Part shown: one piece after another, positions 56,317 to 64,000 of the stretch
Layout of the letters: each line of letters opens with the position of its first letter
Numbering within the stretch: the first letter of the stretch is position 1
DNA from: Lachnospiraceae bacterium
Lineage (GTDB): Bacteria; Bacillota; Clostridia; Lachnospirales; Lachnospiraceae
Reading direction: 5' to 3'
NCBI GenBank assembly: GCA_017934175.1
Contig: JAGBKB010000036.1
Span: 34,601 to 98,600 of the forward strand
Length of the DNA: 64,000 bases
Program-made: the position numbers and the translations under genes
The notes under the pieces: generated by a model
Databases searched by the model: none
Seen by the model: only the letters and a program-made list of their open reading frames with translations
Told to the model about the DNA's origin: nothing

Positions 56317-57816
56317 TTAAATACATTTTTGCAACAAACAAACTGTTTCTATATGCATAGTATTTGGAAACATATCAACATTTTTAATCTTTAAAACTTT
56401 ATAGTGACTTTCTTTACCATTGCATAATATATTAATATCTCGAGATAATGTGGCAGGGTCGCAACTTACATATATTATTTTTTTAGGTAAAACTTCATTT
56501 ATAAAATCTATTGTGTTAGTATCTAACCCTTTTCTTGGTGGGTCTACTATAATTGTATCATAAGTATCATAATTTAGCACTATTTTTTTATTTAAATCAT
56601 TTTTGGTTAAATCTTCACAAGAAAATGATACATTATCTATACTATTAATTTTAGCATTTTCCTTGGCATTTTCTATCGCTTTTTCTACTACATCTATTCC
56701 TTTAACACATTTTACTGATTTAGCAATATATAATGAAATTGTTCCTATCCCACAATATAGATCAAGAACTGATTCATCCCCACTAAACTCAGCAAATTCT
56801 ATAATTGTATCATATAACTCTTTTGTCATATACATATTTATCTGATAAAAACTTTCAGGCGATATATGATATTTTATGTTTCCTATAGTATCTTCAATAT
56901 ATCCTTTCCCGCGAATAGTATAATTTTCATTTCCAAAAATTACATTATTATTATTTGTATTGATATTTATAGTTGAAGTTACTATGTCAAGATGCTCTTC
57001 ATTTTTATTCTTTATATATTTGTTATAATAGTCAATAACTATATTGTCAAAACTTTTATATTTATCTATATTCTTTTTATAATTATTGTCATTTATAATA
57101 TAAGTTATACTTACTTCTTTAGAAGTGTTTCCTCTCCTAAACATAACTTCTCTAAACAAGCCGTTGTTTGTCTTTTCATCATAAATACTAATATTAGATT
57201 TTTCTAATGAATATTTTATTGCTTCTAATATGATATTAGAGCCAACAAACCCAACTTCACACTTACTACACTCTATAATGTTATGTGTTCTTGTTGCATA
57301 AAACCCATATATAATTTTATTATTTTTATTAGCAAATGGAACTTGCATTTTATTCCTAAAATTATATATGTTTTTTGATTTTTTTATTCCATCATAGATT
57401 ACTTTATTATTATCAGATTTGTCTATATTATCATCAAAATATTTTTCTATTGTTGAATCATACTCATTTAAATCTGTACTTGTAATATTTTTAAGATTTC
57501 CAATTTTTTTTAAGCAAGATAACACATAATTAATCTTGATATCAATCTGTTTGTCGTATTTAAGATTTAATAATTGACAGCCTCCACAAGAATTGGCTAT
57601 ATTACATTTTGAGTCTACTCTAAACTGTGATTTTTCAATTATATTAAGTACTTTTGCATAAATAACATTCTTATCTACTTTTGTTACTATAGTTTCTACT
57701 TTATCTCCAACTATACCATCTTTTACAAAAAAAACTTGGCCAGAAGATTTAGCAAGACCAAGCCCATCTTTTGTCATATCTATAATAGTTAGTTCAATTT
57801 TATCATTCTTTTTCAA
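56317..57816 (-). CDS. 23S rRNA (uracil-5-)-methyltransferase, RlmD/RumA-like
   Basis: The 499-residue protein has a TRAM domain (about 5-60), a four-Cys iron-sulfur cluster (CNIANSCGGCQ, about 72-82, and a later CSKCEVG), and the AdoMet domain with VLDLYCGIGTISLYIA, IVDPPRKGL near 428 and the catalytic Cys in YVSCDPATLSRD. These define RlmD/RumA/TrmA-type uracil-C5 methyltransferases; which uridine is modified is not clear, and Gram-positive members can differ (RlmCD, TrmA). A TTG start is used; no better ATG is available. An unusual Asn/Asp-rich insert lies at about 100-165. Confidence 0.9.
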   Translation of the reverse strand: MKKNDKIELTIIDMTKDGLGLAKSSGQVFFVKDGIVGDKVETIVTKVDKNVIYAKVLNIIEKSQFRVDSKCNIANSCGGCQLLNLKYDKQIDIKINYVLSCLKKIGNLKNITSTDLNEYDSTIEKYFDDNIDKSDNNKVIYDGIKKSKNIYNFRNKMQVPFANKNNKIIYGFYATRTHNIIECSKCEVGFVGSNIILEAIKYSLEKSNISIYDEKTNNGLFREVMFRRGNTSKEVSITYIINDNNYKKNIDKYKSFDNIVIDYYNKYIKNKNEEHLDIVTSTININTNNNNVIFGNENYTIRGKGYIEDTIGNIKYHISPESFYQINMYMTKELYDTIIEFAEFSGDESVLDLYCGIGTISLYIAKSVKCVKGIDVVEKAIENAKENAKINSIDNVSFSCEDLTKNDLNKKIVLNYDTYDTIIVDPPRKGLDTNTIDFINEVLPKKIIYVSCDPATLSRDINILCNGKESHYKVLKIKNVDMFPNTMHIETVCLLQKCI

Positions 57817-57856
57817 TTTCTAATAAATATAGTATGTCATAGTAACAAACACATAC

Positions 57857-59884
57857 TTATAACAATTTAAATCCAAGCATAGTTATATCATCAAACTGTG
57901 GTGCCTCACCAACAAACTTATCTATATCATCTTTAATTGCAGGCAAAAGTTTTTCCATAGGTAATTCTGTATTCATTGTAAGGGCTTTTTCTAATCTGTC
58001 CATTCCATATAATTCATTATTACTATTAGTTGCTTCAGTTGCACCATCAGTATATTCAAATAGTATATTTCCTTTTTCCAAGAATAGTTCGCCACCACTA
58101 AATTTCATATTCTCCATACCAGCCAAAACAAAACTTGGTTTAATTTTTTCTGGTTTCCAAATACCATTTTTATAAATAAAAGGCATCTCATGGCCAGCAT
58201 TTACATAAGTCACATGACCTGTTTCTACATTTATAACTGCTTCAAATGCAGTAATAAACAATTCTTCACTATTACTTTCACACAAAATATTATTAACATC
58301 ATAAAATGTCTCATTAAGATTTCTTTTTAATGCAGTATGGTCTTTTATAAGTGTTTTACCTATAACCATAAATAATGCAGCCGGCACACCTTTGCCTGAT
58401 ACATCAGCAACAACCATTGCTAAATGCTTATCATCAAGTTTGAAGAAATCATAGAAATCTCCTCCAACTTCTTTTGCTGGATTCATAGTTGCATATATAT
58501 CAAACCTTTCATCCCTTGGGAATGCTGGGAAAAGTGATGGAAGCATAGCCGCTTGGATATGTGTCGCAACATTTAATTCAGCACCTATTCTTTCTTTTTC
58601 TGCAGTTAAATTAGTTAAATCACTAATATAATTCTTTAATGATGTTGTCATATTATTAAACGAAGTTGCTAAATCCGTAACTTCATCATTGCCAATTGTT
58701 CTTGCCTTATAATCTAAATCGCCTTTACTAATTCTCTCAACATCATCATTTAATTGTAAAATAGGTTCAGTGATTTTTTTAGAAACATTTTTTGATAATT
58801 GCACTATCAAAACAATTAAAACAATTAGAATTATCAAAAATGCTTTAATCATACGTTGTATAGCATTATCAATATTATTAACTTCTTTTAAAACTAAAGT
58901 TTCTGGAATATACATACATAAGTACCAATCTACTATGTCAATTTTATCATGAGCACAAAATGAATTATTAATATACTCAACGCCTGCTGTTTCACTTAAA
59001 AGTTTATCGCTTATACTATAATATTGATTTTTTGAATCATGAATATTCTCAAATACCTTAGAGTTCTTATCAATATATGGTGTAGCAAGTATGTCTCCAT
59101 TTGAGCCAACAATAAAAGCATAATCATCAGTGCTGCTTGAATCATAGTCAATATTTATAATAGTATCTTGCAAATCAGATACCAATATATCCATTGCAAT
59201 TACTCCTACTAACTTACCATTATTATAAAATGGAGTTGAACAAGTAAAAGTTAATCCTCTTCCAAAGTAATCTTGTTCTACATCACCAAGTACTGTTTTT
59301 TGTTGTTCTTTTGCATTTATATACCAAGGTCTTTCTTTATAATTAAAATACAATTCTCCATCATCACTTAACTCTACTTGGCTGGCAAACTTATCATAAC
59401 TAAACATAAACCCAGATTCTGTACCTAAATAAATTGAAGCAATTGTTTTGCCCTCTACTTTCATAAGAGGTTCCCACATAGATAAAACGCTGGAAACCCT
59501 ACCCATTTCATCATCTATACTATCCAAATTAATGTTTTTACTCAAAATTGTTCTCTGTAAAGAATACTCATCTACAATACTTGTATCAATTTGCCCAACA
59601 GGTTTATATGTATAATTATTTGGATTCTCATAAATCATACCAAGGAAGTAAGAATTTGATTCCAAATATCCAATAAGTTTGTTTAACTCTTTTTCAGCCA
59701 ATTCAACTTTATCAGCCATAATATATGCTGTATTATCTTGTAATTGCCTTACTACGGCTCCTGATGTTCTTCTTCTCATCAAAAACATAAATATAAATGT
59801 AATAATACTCATAACGATAATTGTTATAAGCGCAATCCATAACATAATACTTCTAATTCTTTTTTTAATTGGCTGTCTTTTCAT
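57857..59884 (-). CDS. Cache-sensor/HAMP SpoIIE-type PP2C phosphatase
   Basis: The 675-residue protein has two transmembrane segments (about 12-35 and 340-362) flanking an extracytoplasmic Cache-like domain, then a HAMP domain (about 362-415; LNDDVERISKGDLDYKA), a coiled linker and a PP2C domain (about 440-675; GGDFYDFFKLDDKHL near 473, ADVSGKGVPAALFM). It would act on STAS proteins in response to an external ligand. It lies 9 bases after the membrane RsbW-like gene, so the pair probably forms a unit. It has an AGAGG site. Confidence 0.92.
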   Translation of the reverse strand: MKRQPIKKRIRSIMLWIALITIIVMSIITFIFMFLMRRRTSGAVVRQLQDNTAYIMADKVELAEKELNKLIGYLESNSYFLGMIYENPNNYTYKPVGQIDTSIVDEYSLQRTILSKNINLDSIDDEMGRVSSVLSMWEPLMKVEGKTIASIYLGTESGFMFSYDKFASQVELSDDGELYFNYKERPWYINAKEQQKTVLGDVEQDYFGRGLTFTCSTPFYNNGKLVGVIAMDILVSDLQDTIINIDYDSSSTDDYAFIVGSNGDILATPYIDKNSKVFENIHDSKNQYYSISDKLLSETAGVEYINNSFCAHDKIDIVDWYLCMYIPETLVLKEVNNIDNAIQRMIKAFLIILIVLIVLIVQLSKNVSKKITEPILQLNDDVERISKGDLDYKARTIGNDEVTDLATSFNNMTTSLKNYISDLTNLTAEKERIGAELNVATHIQAAMLPSLFPAFPRDERFDIYATMNPAKEVGGDFYDFFKLDDKHLAMVVADVSGKGVPAALFMVIGKTLIKDHTALKRNLNETFYDVNNILCESNSEELFITAFEAVINVETGHVTYVNAGHEMPFIYKNGIWKPEKIKPSFVLAGMENMKFSGGELFLEKGNILFEYTDGATEATNSNNELYGMDRLEKALTMNTELPMEKLLPAIKDDIDKFVGEAPQFDDITMLGFKLL

Positions 59885-59893
59885 AAAATACCT

Positions 59894-60823
59894 CTAAATA
59901 ACAATATGAACTTTATTTTCTCCATAAATATAACTATAAAATGCAAGCAATGCTTTATGTTTTATTATATTAAGCCCAGCGATTGATGCTTCTTCTTCAT
60001 TTTTCATTAGAATAAAAGGATTATATTTTTTTCCTATATATATAAATTCTATAGAAAAATTAACATCACAATTTGCTTTAATATCAATTACAGCATCAGG
60101 TAATTTGTTTAATATTCTTACATAGATTTCTTCAATTAAATTTTGAATGGTAAATATTTTTTTAAAATCAACATTTGCATTCTCTAATATCTCATCAACT
60201 TTTGAAACAAATATTTGAAATGATTCAGCATTGCTATCAAGTGTATATAATAAGTCATTTTTTTCTTTTATTCTTTCGCCATTTAAATATAGTGGCGGCA
60301 ATATTGGGTCCAGATTCATAAGTCCTGCATAAATGATATTAATTGGGATGCCAATTAATATGTTCATCGAAATACTCCAAATTAGAATTTCTTCAAATGC
60401 TATAGAGTTAACTACAAATAACCCAATTGTTGCACATATCAAACTAAGAAAAGATATAATAATTATATAACGAATGAAATTTATTAAATATTTAAAATGA
60501 ATCCTATGAGTGTATGATTGCAAATGCCACATGAACCATGCTCCAAGCCCCATTACAACAATAATAATTATTTCTTGTATAAAAAATATATTTCCAGTTT
60601 TTAAAAGTAAATGAGTTATTAAAACTGCTATCAATTCTCCAATCACTCCGTATAGTCCAAAGTTTAAACCTAAAGTAACTGGCAAAAAACTTTTAAGACC
60701 AACAAATGAATAGCATTGTAAAAAGTGTGTTACTTGGATAAAATAGTCAAAGCAAAAATAAATTATTGCTGATATATATATATATCTTAAATTTTTACGT
60801 ATAAATCTAAATCTTATTCTCAT
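59894..60823 (-). CDS. Membrane protein with degenerate RsbW-like ATPase domain
   Basis: The 309-residue protein has about 5-6 membrane segments (about 12-185) with a loop like those of ECF/LYT-type sensors, and a cytoplasmic part (about 186-309). The latter aligns with the RsbW-type ATPase in the 38454-40877 protein: NLIEEIYVRILNK corresponds to its N-box IEEIVVNICDYA, IEFIYIGKKYNPF to ISFIDSGKEFDP, and GLNIIKHKALLAFYSY to GIHITKNIVDTYEY. The nucleotide-binding Asp (DSG) is replaced by YIG, so ATP binding is doubtful. It may be a ligand-sensing pseudo-kinase or anti-sigma-like anchor, working with the adjacent phosphatase. It overlaps the EamA gene by 17 bases. Confidence 0.75.
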   Translation of the reverse strand: MRIRFRFIRKNLRYIYISAIIYFCFDYFIQVTHFLQCYSFVGLKSFLPVTLGLNFGLYGVIGELIAVLITHLLLKTGNIFFIQEIIIIVVMGLGAWFMWHLQSYTHRIHFKYLINFIRYIIIISFLSLICATIGLFVVNSIAFEEILIWSISMNILIGIPINIIYAGLMNLDPILPPLYLNGERIKEKNDLLYTLDSNAESFQIFVSKVDEILENANVDFKKIFTIQNLIEEIYVRILNKLPDAVIDIKANCDVNFSIEFIYIGKKYNPFILMKNEEEASIAGLNIIKHKALLAFYSYIYGENKVHIVI

Positions 60824-61742
60824 TTTTAATCTTAATCTTCTTTAGTAAAAAATCATAAAAATTATCATCGCAGACCAATATTCCAAGTACCATCATTAAA
60901 GCGCCTAAAATCTTAATTGGTGTTATAAATTCATCTTTTTTTAAATATCCAAAATATTTAGATATATAGTTGCTGAAAAATAGTGTCATAACTATTTCAC
61001 TTGCAAATATAAGAGATGTATTTATCGGTGGTACATAACGCTGAGCATACACTTGAATAACTGTATACATACCTCTTATAAAGAAGCCTATAAATATGAT
61101 ACTTCCCCAAAATAACGGTTCTTTTGGGAGTCTAAAACTTAATCCTTTTATCATAACTTCTATATACCAGCCTATAAATGCAAATATTGTAACAAATAAT
61201 AACTGTCCCATAGAAAGTATAGCAGGGTTAGAATTTTTTGCAAAGTTTCCTGTTGTTATCACGTAAGAAGCCATAGCAATGTCTGAAATTAACAAAAATA
61301 AAATGTTTTTATTTATAAAGTTCTTTGCTTTTAGTTCAAGTATCATAAATACGCCGATTAAAGATAACAAAATGGCAATAATTATGTTTTTTTTAGGTAA
61401 AGTTTTAAAAACAATATATTCAATTATTGGAATAAAGATAAAATATGACGATAATACACTGGATACAACTGTTGTATCAACAGCACCAACACCTAAAAGT
61501 AAAAAAAAGTTAAATGCAAAAATTTCAACAGATAGAATTAAACTTTGTATAATATGACTTTTATCTATTCTAAAAAGTTCATTAAAAAAAACAAAAAATA
61601 ATATCAAAAATCCAATTAGTGAAGTTATAAACATAAACTCAAAATCGCTTACATTATTTGGCACTCCACCTAAAAAAACATACTGTATACTTGTAAAAAA
61701 AGTTATTATTACAAGAGATAAATTTGCTTCTAATTTAGTAAT
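60807..61742 (-). CDS. EamA/DMT-family transporter, probable AUU start
   Basis: The protein is a polytopic EamA (drug/metabolite transporter) permease with about ten segments. Its frame is open upstream of the first conventional start (GTG at 61664), and the extra 26 residues encode the expected first membrane segment (NLSLVIITFFTSIQYVFLGG). A GGAGG site (61750-61754) is 7 bases before an ATT codon at 61742, and no ATG, GTG or TTG is in frame between them. An ATT start is therefore proposed; a GTG start would delete the first helix. Substrate unknown. It lies 2 bases after the DUF2156 gene. Confidence 0.82.
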   Translation of the reverse strand: MTKLEANLSLVIITFFTSIQYVFLGGVPNNVSDFEFMFITSLIGFLILFFVFFNELFRIDKSHIIQSLILSVEIFAFNFFLLLGVGAVDTTVVSSVLSSYFIFIPIIEYIVFKTLPKKNIIIAILLSLIGVFMILELKAKNFINKNILFLLISDIAMASYVITTGNFAKNSNPAILSMGQLLFVTIFAFIGWYIEVMIKGLSFRLPKEPLFWGSIIFIGFFIRGMYTVIQVYAQRYVPPINTSLIFASEIVMTLFFSNYISKYFGYLKKDEFITPIKILGALMMVLGILVCDDNFYDFLLKKIKIKNENKI

Positions 61743-61744
61743 AT

Positions 61745-62665
61745 TTAAACCTCCGCAGCAATATATTTTTTTATATAAGTTGTTGGATGATATAATAGTT
61801 TCATATTTCTAAGTCCTTCAACTCCTAAATCTTCTTCAAGATTAATATATTTATATTTTTCTAAACATAATTTTGCAAATTCATTATTCAAGACCCTATA
61901 AATTCCTTTATACTTAATATTGCCTTTTTCAATTATTGCATCAACCATTTCTTCATTAAGAGCAGAGCCAACAATGAAACCTGCAATATTATTATCAACA
62001 TAAACCACTATTCCAATAATCCTAAGTTCATCATAATTATTAAGTATAATATCAAGTGCTCTATTTTCAATAATTAATTGTTTATTAATTATTCGATTAG
62101 CATCCTGGTCAATCCAAAATCTGCCCAATTCTTTAATATTATTTAAATCATCTTTTTCAATCTCTTTGATAAGTAAATGATTATCATATTTTTTAAAAAA
62201 TGACTTTACTTCATTTCTTTTGTTATAATATTTAGGTCCTAATAAGTGTGCGAGGTCATCAACATTGTATATGTACTCATATAATTCTCTATTTTCAGAT
62301 ATATTAAATCTATCTCCGCCTATAATTTTAATTTTCTCTTTTGCTTTATCAGTAATTGAATTAAATAATACTTTTTTATTATGGGATTTAGCATCAGTCA
62401 TTATATTATCTATTGCTTTTCTCAATTTCGTTTCATCATTTAAATCTAACATTGGAAATAAATAAGTTCTATATTGACTATCACAAAGTCCATTCCTTAA
62501 TACATATAGTGTTGAGTCCATCTCACAATAGTAATCATCATATTTATCTTTAAAACAATAATTTGATACGAAAGAATGTTGGCAAGACCCCTCACCAAAT
62601 TTATAATAATACTTATCAATATCTTTCTTTCTATCTATGTTAATCTTTGAAAATTCTAACATCAT
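61745..62665 (-). CDS. DUF2156-family protein (GNAT-like, LPG-synthase-type domain)
   Basis: The 306-residue protein matches the DUF2156/phosphatidylglycerol lysyltransferase C-terminal domain type: an N-terminal part with FGEGSCQHSFVSNYCFKDKY, a central KYYNKRNEVKSFFKKY and a C-terminal acyltransferase-like part ending NLEEDLGVEGLRNMKLLYHP. These soluble members resemble GNAT acyltransferases but no substrate is proven. A TATAAT lies 20 bases upstream (62686-62691), a candidate promoter for the run 62.7-50 kb. Confidence 0.82.
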   Translation of the reverse strand: MMLEFSKINIDRKKDIDKYYYKFGEGSCQHSFVSNYCFKDKYDDYYCEMDSTLYVLRNGLCDSQYRTYLFPMLDLNDETKLRKAIDNIMTDAKSHNKKVLFNSITDKAKEKIKIIGGDRFNISENRELYEYIYNVDDLAHLLGPKYYNKRNEVKSFFKKYDNHLLIKEIEKDDLNNIKELGRFWIDQDANRIINKQLIIENRALDIILNNYDELRIIGIVVYVDNNIAGFIVGSALNEEMVDAIIEKGNIKYKGIYRVLNNEFAKLCLEKYKYINLEEDLGVEGLRNMKLLYHPTTYIKKYIAAEV

Positions 62666-62735
62666 ATTATTTTATCACAATTTAAATTATAATAAAAGAG
62701 TAGATTGATGATTAATACTCTTTATTTTATACCCA

Positions 62736-63779
62736 CTATATCTCATCAAATTCATCTCTTATCTCTCCAACTACCTCTTCAAGTATGTCCTCAAGAGTAG
62801 CAATTCCTACAGTTTTACAGTTAGTGCTTCTTACTATAACAATATTGGTATAGACTTTTTGCATCCTTCTAAATGCAGAAGATATCTTGACATTTTCATT
62901 TAAAAAGAAAGGTTCTCTCATTAGTTCTTCTATATTAAAGTCACCTTTTGACGCATTTTCAGTATCATCAACTACACCTTGGTTTATTCCTATCGCTTTA
63001 ATCAAATCTTTTACATTGAGTATTCCAACTATATTATCAATACTACCATCTACTACGGGATATCTTGTATACTCATTGTTAATAAAAGTTGCCATCACTT
63101 GTTCATAAGTAGAATTAATACTAATAAACTTAACCTTTTCGTTTGGTACCATAACTTGTCCTAAAGTTTTTTCACCAAACTCCAATGCATTTTGTATAAT
63201 ATCCTTTTCTTCAGTTTCAAGGACACCCTGCTCGTGAGATAAATCTACCAATGTTTTTAATTCATCTTCAGAATATGTATCTATCTCTTCTTCAAGATTA
63301 ACACCTAAAATATTGGCTATGCCATCTGACAATATATTAAGTAAAGAAACTATAGGTGATAAAATTATTAATATTAGTTTAATAAAATCAGCAAAAAATA
63401 TAATTATATTTTCAGCATTTTTATTTGCTATTCTTTTAGGTGTTATTTCGCAAAAGATTAATATAACAAATGTAAGCACTGCTGTTGCTACAGCAAGAGG
63501 TATATTCTTTATATATATGGTAACAAGTAATGTTGTAATTGTAGTTGCAACAATATTTACAACATTATTTAAAAATAGCATTGTTGAAATTATTCTTTGT
63601 TGCTTATCTTGTAATTCAAGTACTCGCGATGCTTTTTTTATACCTTTATCAGAAAGTGTTTCAATTTTAACAAAATCAGTGCCAGTAATTGCAGTTTCAA
63701 TAGCGGAAACAATAGCAGAAATAACAAGCATCAAAAAAAGAATTATAAACATTATTATCATTAACAGGTTATCATCCAT
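62736..63779 (-). CDS. CNNM (DUF21)/CBS-pair membrane protein, hemolysin-like
   Basis: The 347-residue protein has the DUF21/CNNM membrane domain (about 1-190; ISAIVSAIETAITGTDFVKI, four hydrophobic segments), then a pair of CBS domains (about 205-345; MVPNEKVKFISINSTYEQ, TRYPVVDGS, GIATLEDILEEVVGEI). CNNM/CorC-type proteins take part in magnesium or other cation transport. The C-terminal CorC_HlyC domain is absent. The ATG has no ribosome-binding site but is 6 bases from a consensus -10, so the mRNA may be leaderless. Confidence 0.9.
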   Translation of the reverse strand: MDDNLLMIIMFIILFLMLVISAIVSAIETAITGTDFVKIETLSDKGIKKASRVLELQDKQQRIISTMLFLNNVVNIVATTITTLLVTIYIKNIPLAVATAVLTFVILIFCEITPKRIANKNAENIIIFFADFIKLILIILSPIVSLLNILSDGIANILGVNLEEEIDTYSEDELKTLVDLSHEQGVLETEEKDIIQNALEFGEKTLGQVMVPNEKVKFISINSTYEQVMATFINNEYTRYPVVDGSIDNIVGILNVKDLIKAIGINQGVVDDTENASKGDFNIEELMREPFFLNENVKISSAFRRMQKVYTNIVIVRSTNCKTVGIATLEDILEEVVGEIRDEFDEI

Positions 63780-63785
63780 ATAAAT

Positions 63786-63813
63786 ATTATATCAAATAAT
63801 TTTGAATTTTCAA
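63786..63813 (-). promoter_or_regulatory. Promoter of the CNNM/CBS gene, leaderless geometry
   Basis: On the minus strand a -35 TTGAAA (63808-63813) and a perfect -10 TATAAT (63786-63791) are separated by 16 bases. Six bases separate the -10 from the ATG at 63779, so the transcript probably begins at the start codon. Confidence 0.65.
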
Positions 63814-63843
63814 AGTTCAAAATTTGTAATATTTCCTTTTTAA

Positions 63844-63872
63844 TTAAGCATAGAATTTGAATAGAGTATAAT
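63844..63872 (+). promoter_or_regulatory. Candidate promoter of the gene at the right edge
   Basis: A perfect -10 TATAAT (63867-63872) with a weak -35 TTAAGC (63844-63849) at 17 bases faces the edge gene and is divergent from the CNNM promoter. Confidence 0.45.
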
Positions 63873-63881
63873 TATCGTGGG

Positions 63882-63915
63882 TTTTAACAAATTATCCTAT
63901 AAAAATTTGTTAAAA
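63882..63915 (+). repeat. 11-bp inverted repeat upstream of the edge gene
   Basis: TTTTAACAAAT and ATTTGTTAAAA form a perfect inverted repeat with a 12-base loop, followed by AAGTAG. It is in the expected leader of the edge gene. It may be an operator, a leader hairpin or the end of a mobile element. Confidence 0.55.
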
Positions 63916-63931
63916 AAGTAGTACAAAAAAA

Positions 63932-63987
63932 GGAACACCTGATATATATTTATAAGTGGAAAAACAAATAAATATAGGAGGTGTTCC
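63932..63987 (+). repeat. Inverted repeat sequestering the ribosome-binding site of the edge gene
   Basis: GGAACACCT (63932-63940) pairs perfectly with AGGTGTTCC (63979-63987), 38 bases apart. The second arm contains part of the GGAGG ribosome-binding site (63977-63981), so folding would hide it. Confidence 0.6.
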
Positions 63988-63989
63988 CC

Positions 63990-64000
63990 ATGAATAGGGA
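63990..64000 (+). CDS. Start of a gene cut by the window edge
   Basis: ATG at 63990 follows a GGAGG site by 8 bases, and reads MNR before the window ends. The product cannot be identified from three codons. It is the only plus-strand gene at this end, and the inverted repeats upstream would fit either regulated translation or the start of an insertion-sequence transposase; the two cannot be separated here. Confidence 0.5.

Noticed and set aside
61664..61742. GTG start for the EamA gene
   Set aside because: It would delete the first membrane helix, while a well-placed GGAGG site lies upstream of an in-frame ATT.

Overview
This 64 kb window is a stretch of chromosome from a low-GC (about 30% by eye) Gram-positive bacterium. 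The gene set (SpoVB-like flippase, SpoIIE-type phosphatases, YbeY/PhoH, DUF896, HAAS/DUF1700, DUF711 + ACT pair, Firmicute-type infC-rpmI-rplT leader, 6S RNA) points to an anaerobic Clostridia, probably Lachnospiraceae-like and gut-associated. The species is inferred, not read. Almost every gene is on the minus strand; only a small Cro/CI-like regulator at the left edge and a gene starting at the right edge are on the plus strand.

Layout. (1) 0-28.6 kb is mostly information processing and core metabolism: nusA-infB-rbfA (without rimP, ylxR or ylxQ), DUF896, a BaiN/HI0933 flavoprotein, a SpoVB-like flippase, phoH-ybeY, rpsU, pheST, infC-rpmI-rplT with an L20-type leader, aspS, hisS, pncB, DUF711 + ACT, a YycJ-like metallo-beta-lactamase protein, coaE, polA, a membrane zinc-finger protein, tRNA-Leu(CAA), upp and two envelope-associated genes. 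(2) 28.8-43.8 kb is the accessory core. A 2444-residue C-A-T-C-A-T-R nonribosomal peptide synthetase lies between a type IIA topoisomerase A subunit and a partner-switching cassette (a STAS antagonist, then a sensor/phosphatase/kinase fusion), directly downstream of a DpnII-like restriction-modification locus. (3) 43.8-49.9 kb holds an SPFH protein, a DUF6273 protein, a thioredoxin-fold lipoprotein split by an in-frame stop, a GyrB-type subunit, 6S RNA and tRNA-Gly(CCC). (4) 50-63.8 kb holds an SGNH + MBOAT pair, a second HI0933 protein, two more SpoIIE-type phosphatases, RlmD-like methyltransferase, a membrane protein with a degenerate RsbW-like domain, an EamA transporter, a DUF2156 protein and a CNNM/CBS protein.

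How it fits together. The NRPS has a terminal thioester reductase, the architecture associated with peptide aldehydes and pyrazinones in gut Clostridia. Its apparent co-transcription with an RsbV/RsbU-RsbW-like switch suggests signal-dependent control. A second switch-like pair (membrane pseudo-kinase + phosphatase) lies at 57.9-60.8 kb. Several initiation signals are unusual: infC appears to start at AUA, the EamA gene at AUU, and two genes have the geometry of leaderless mRNAs. Two tRNAs are packed tightly against other transcribed units, including a tRNA-Gly/6S RNA pair only 3-5 bases apart.
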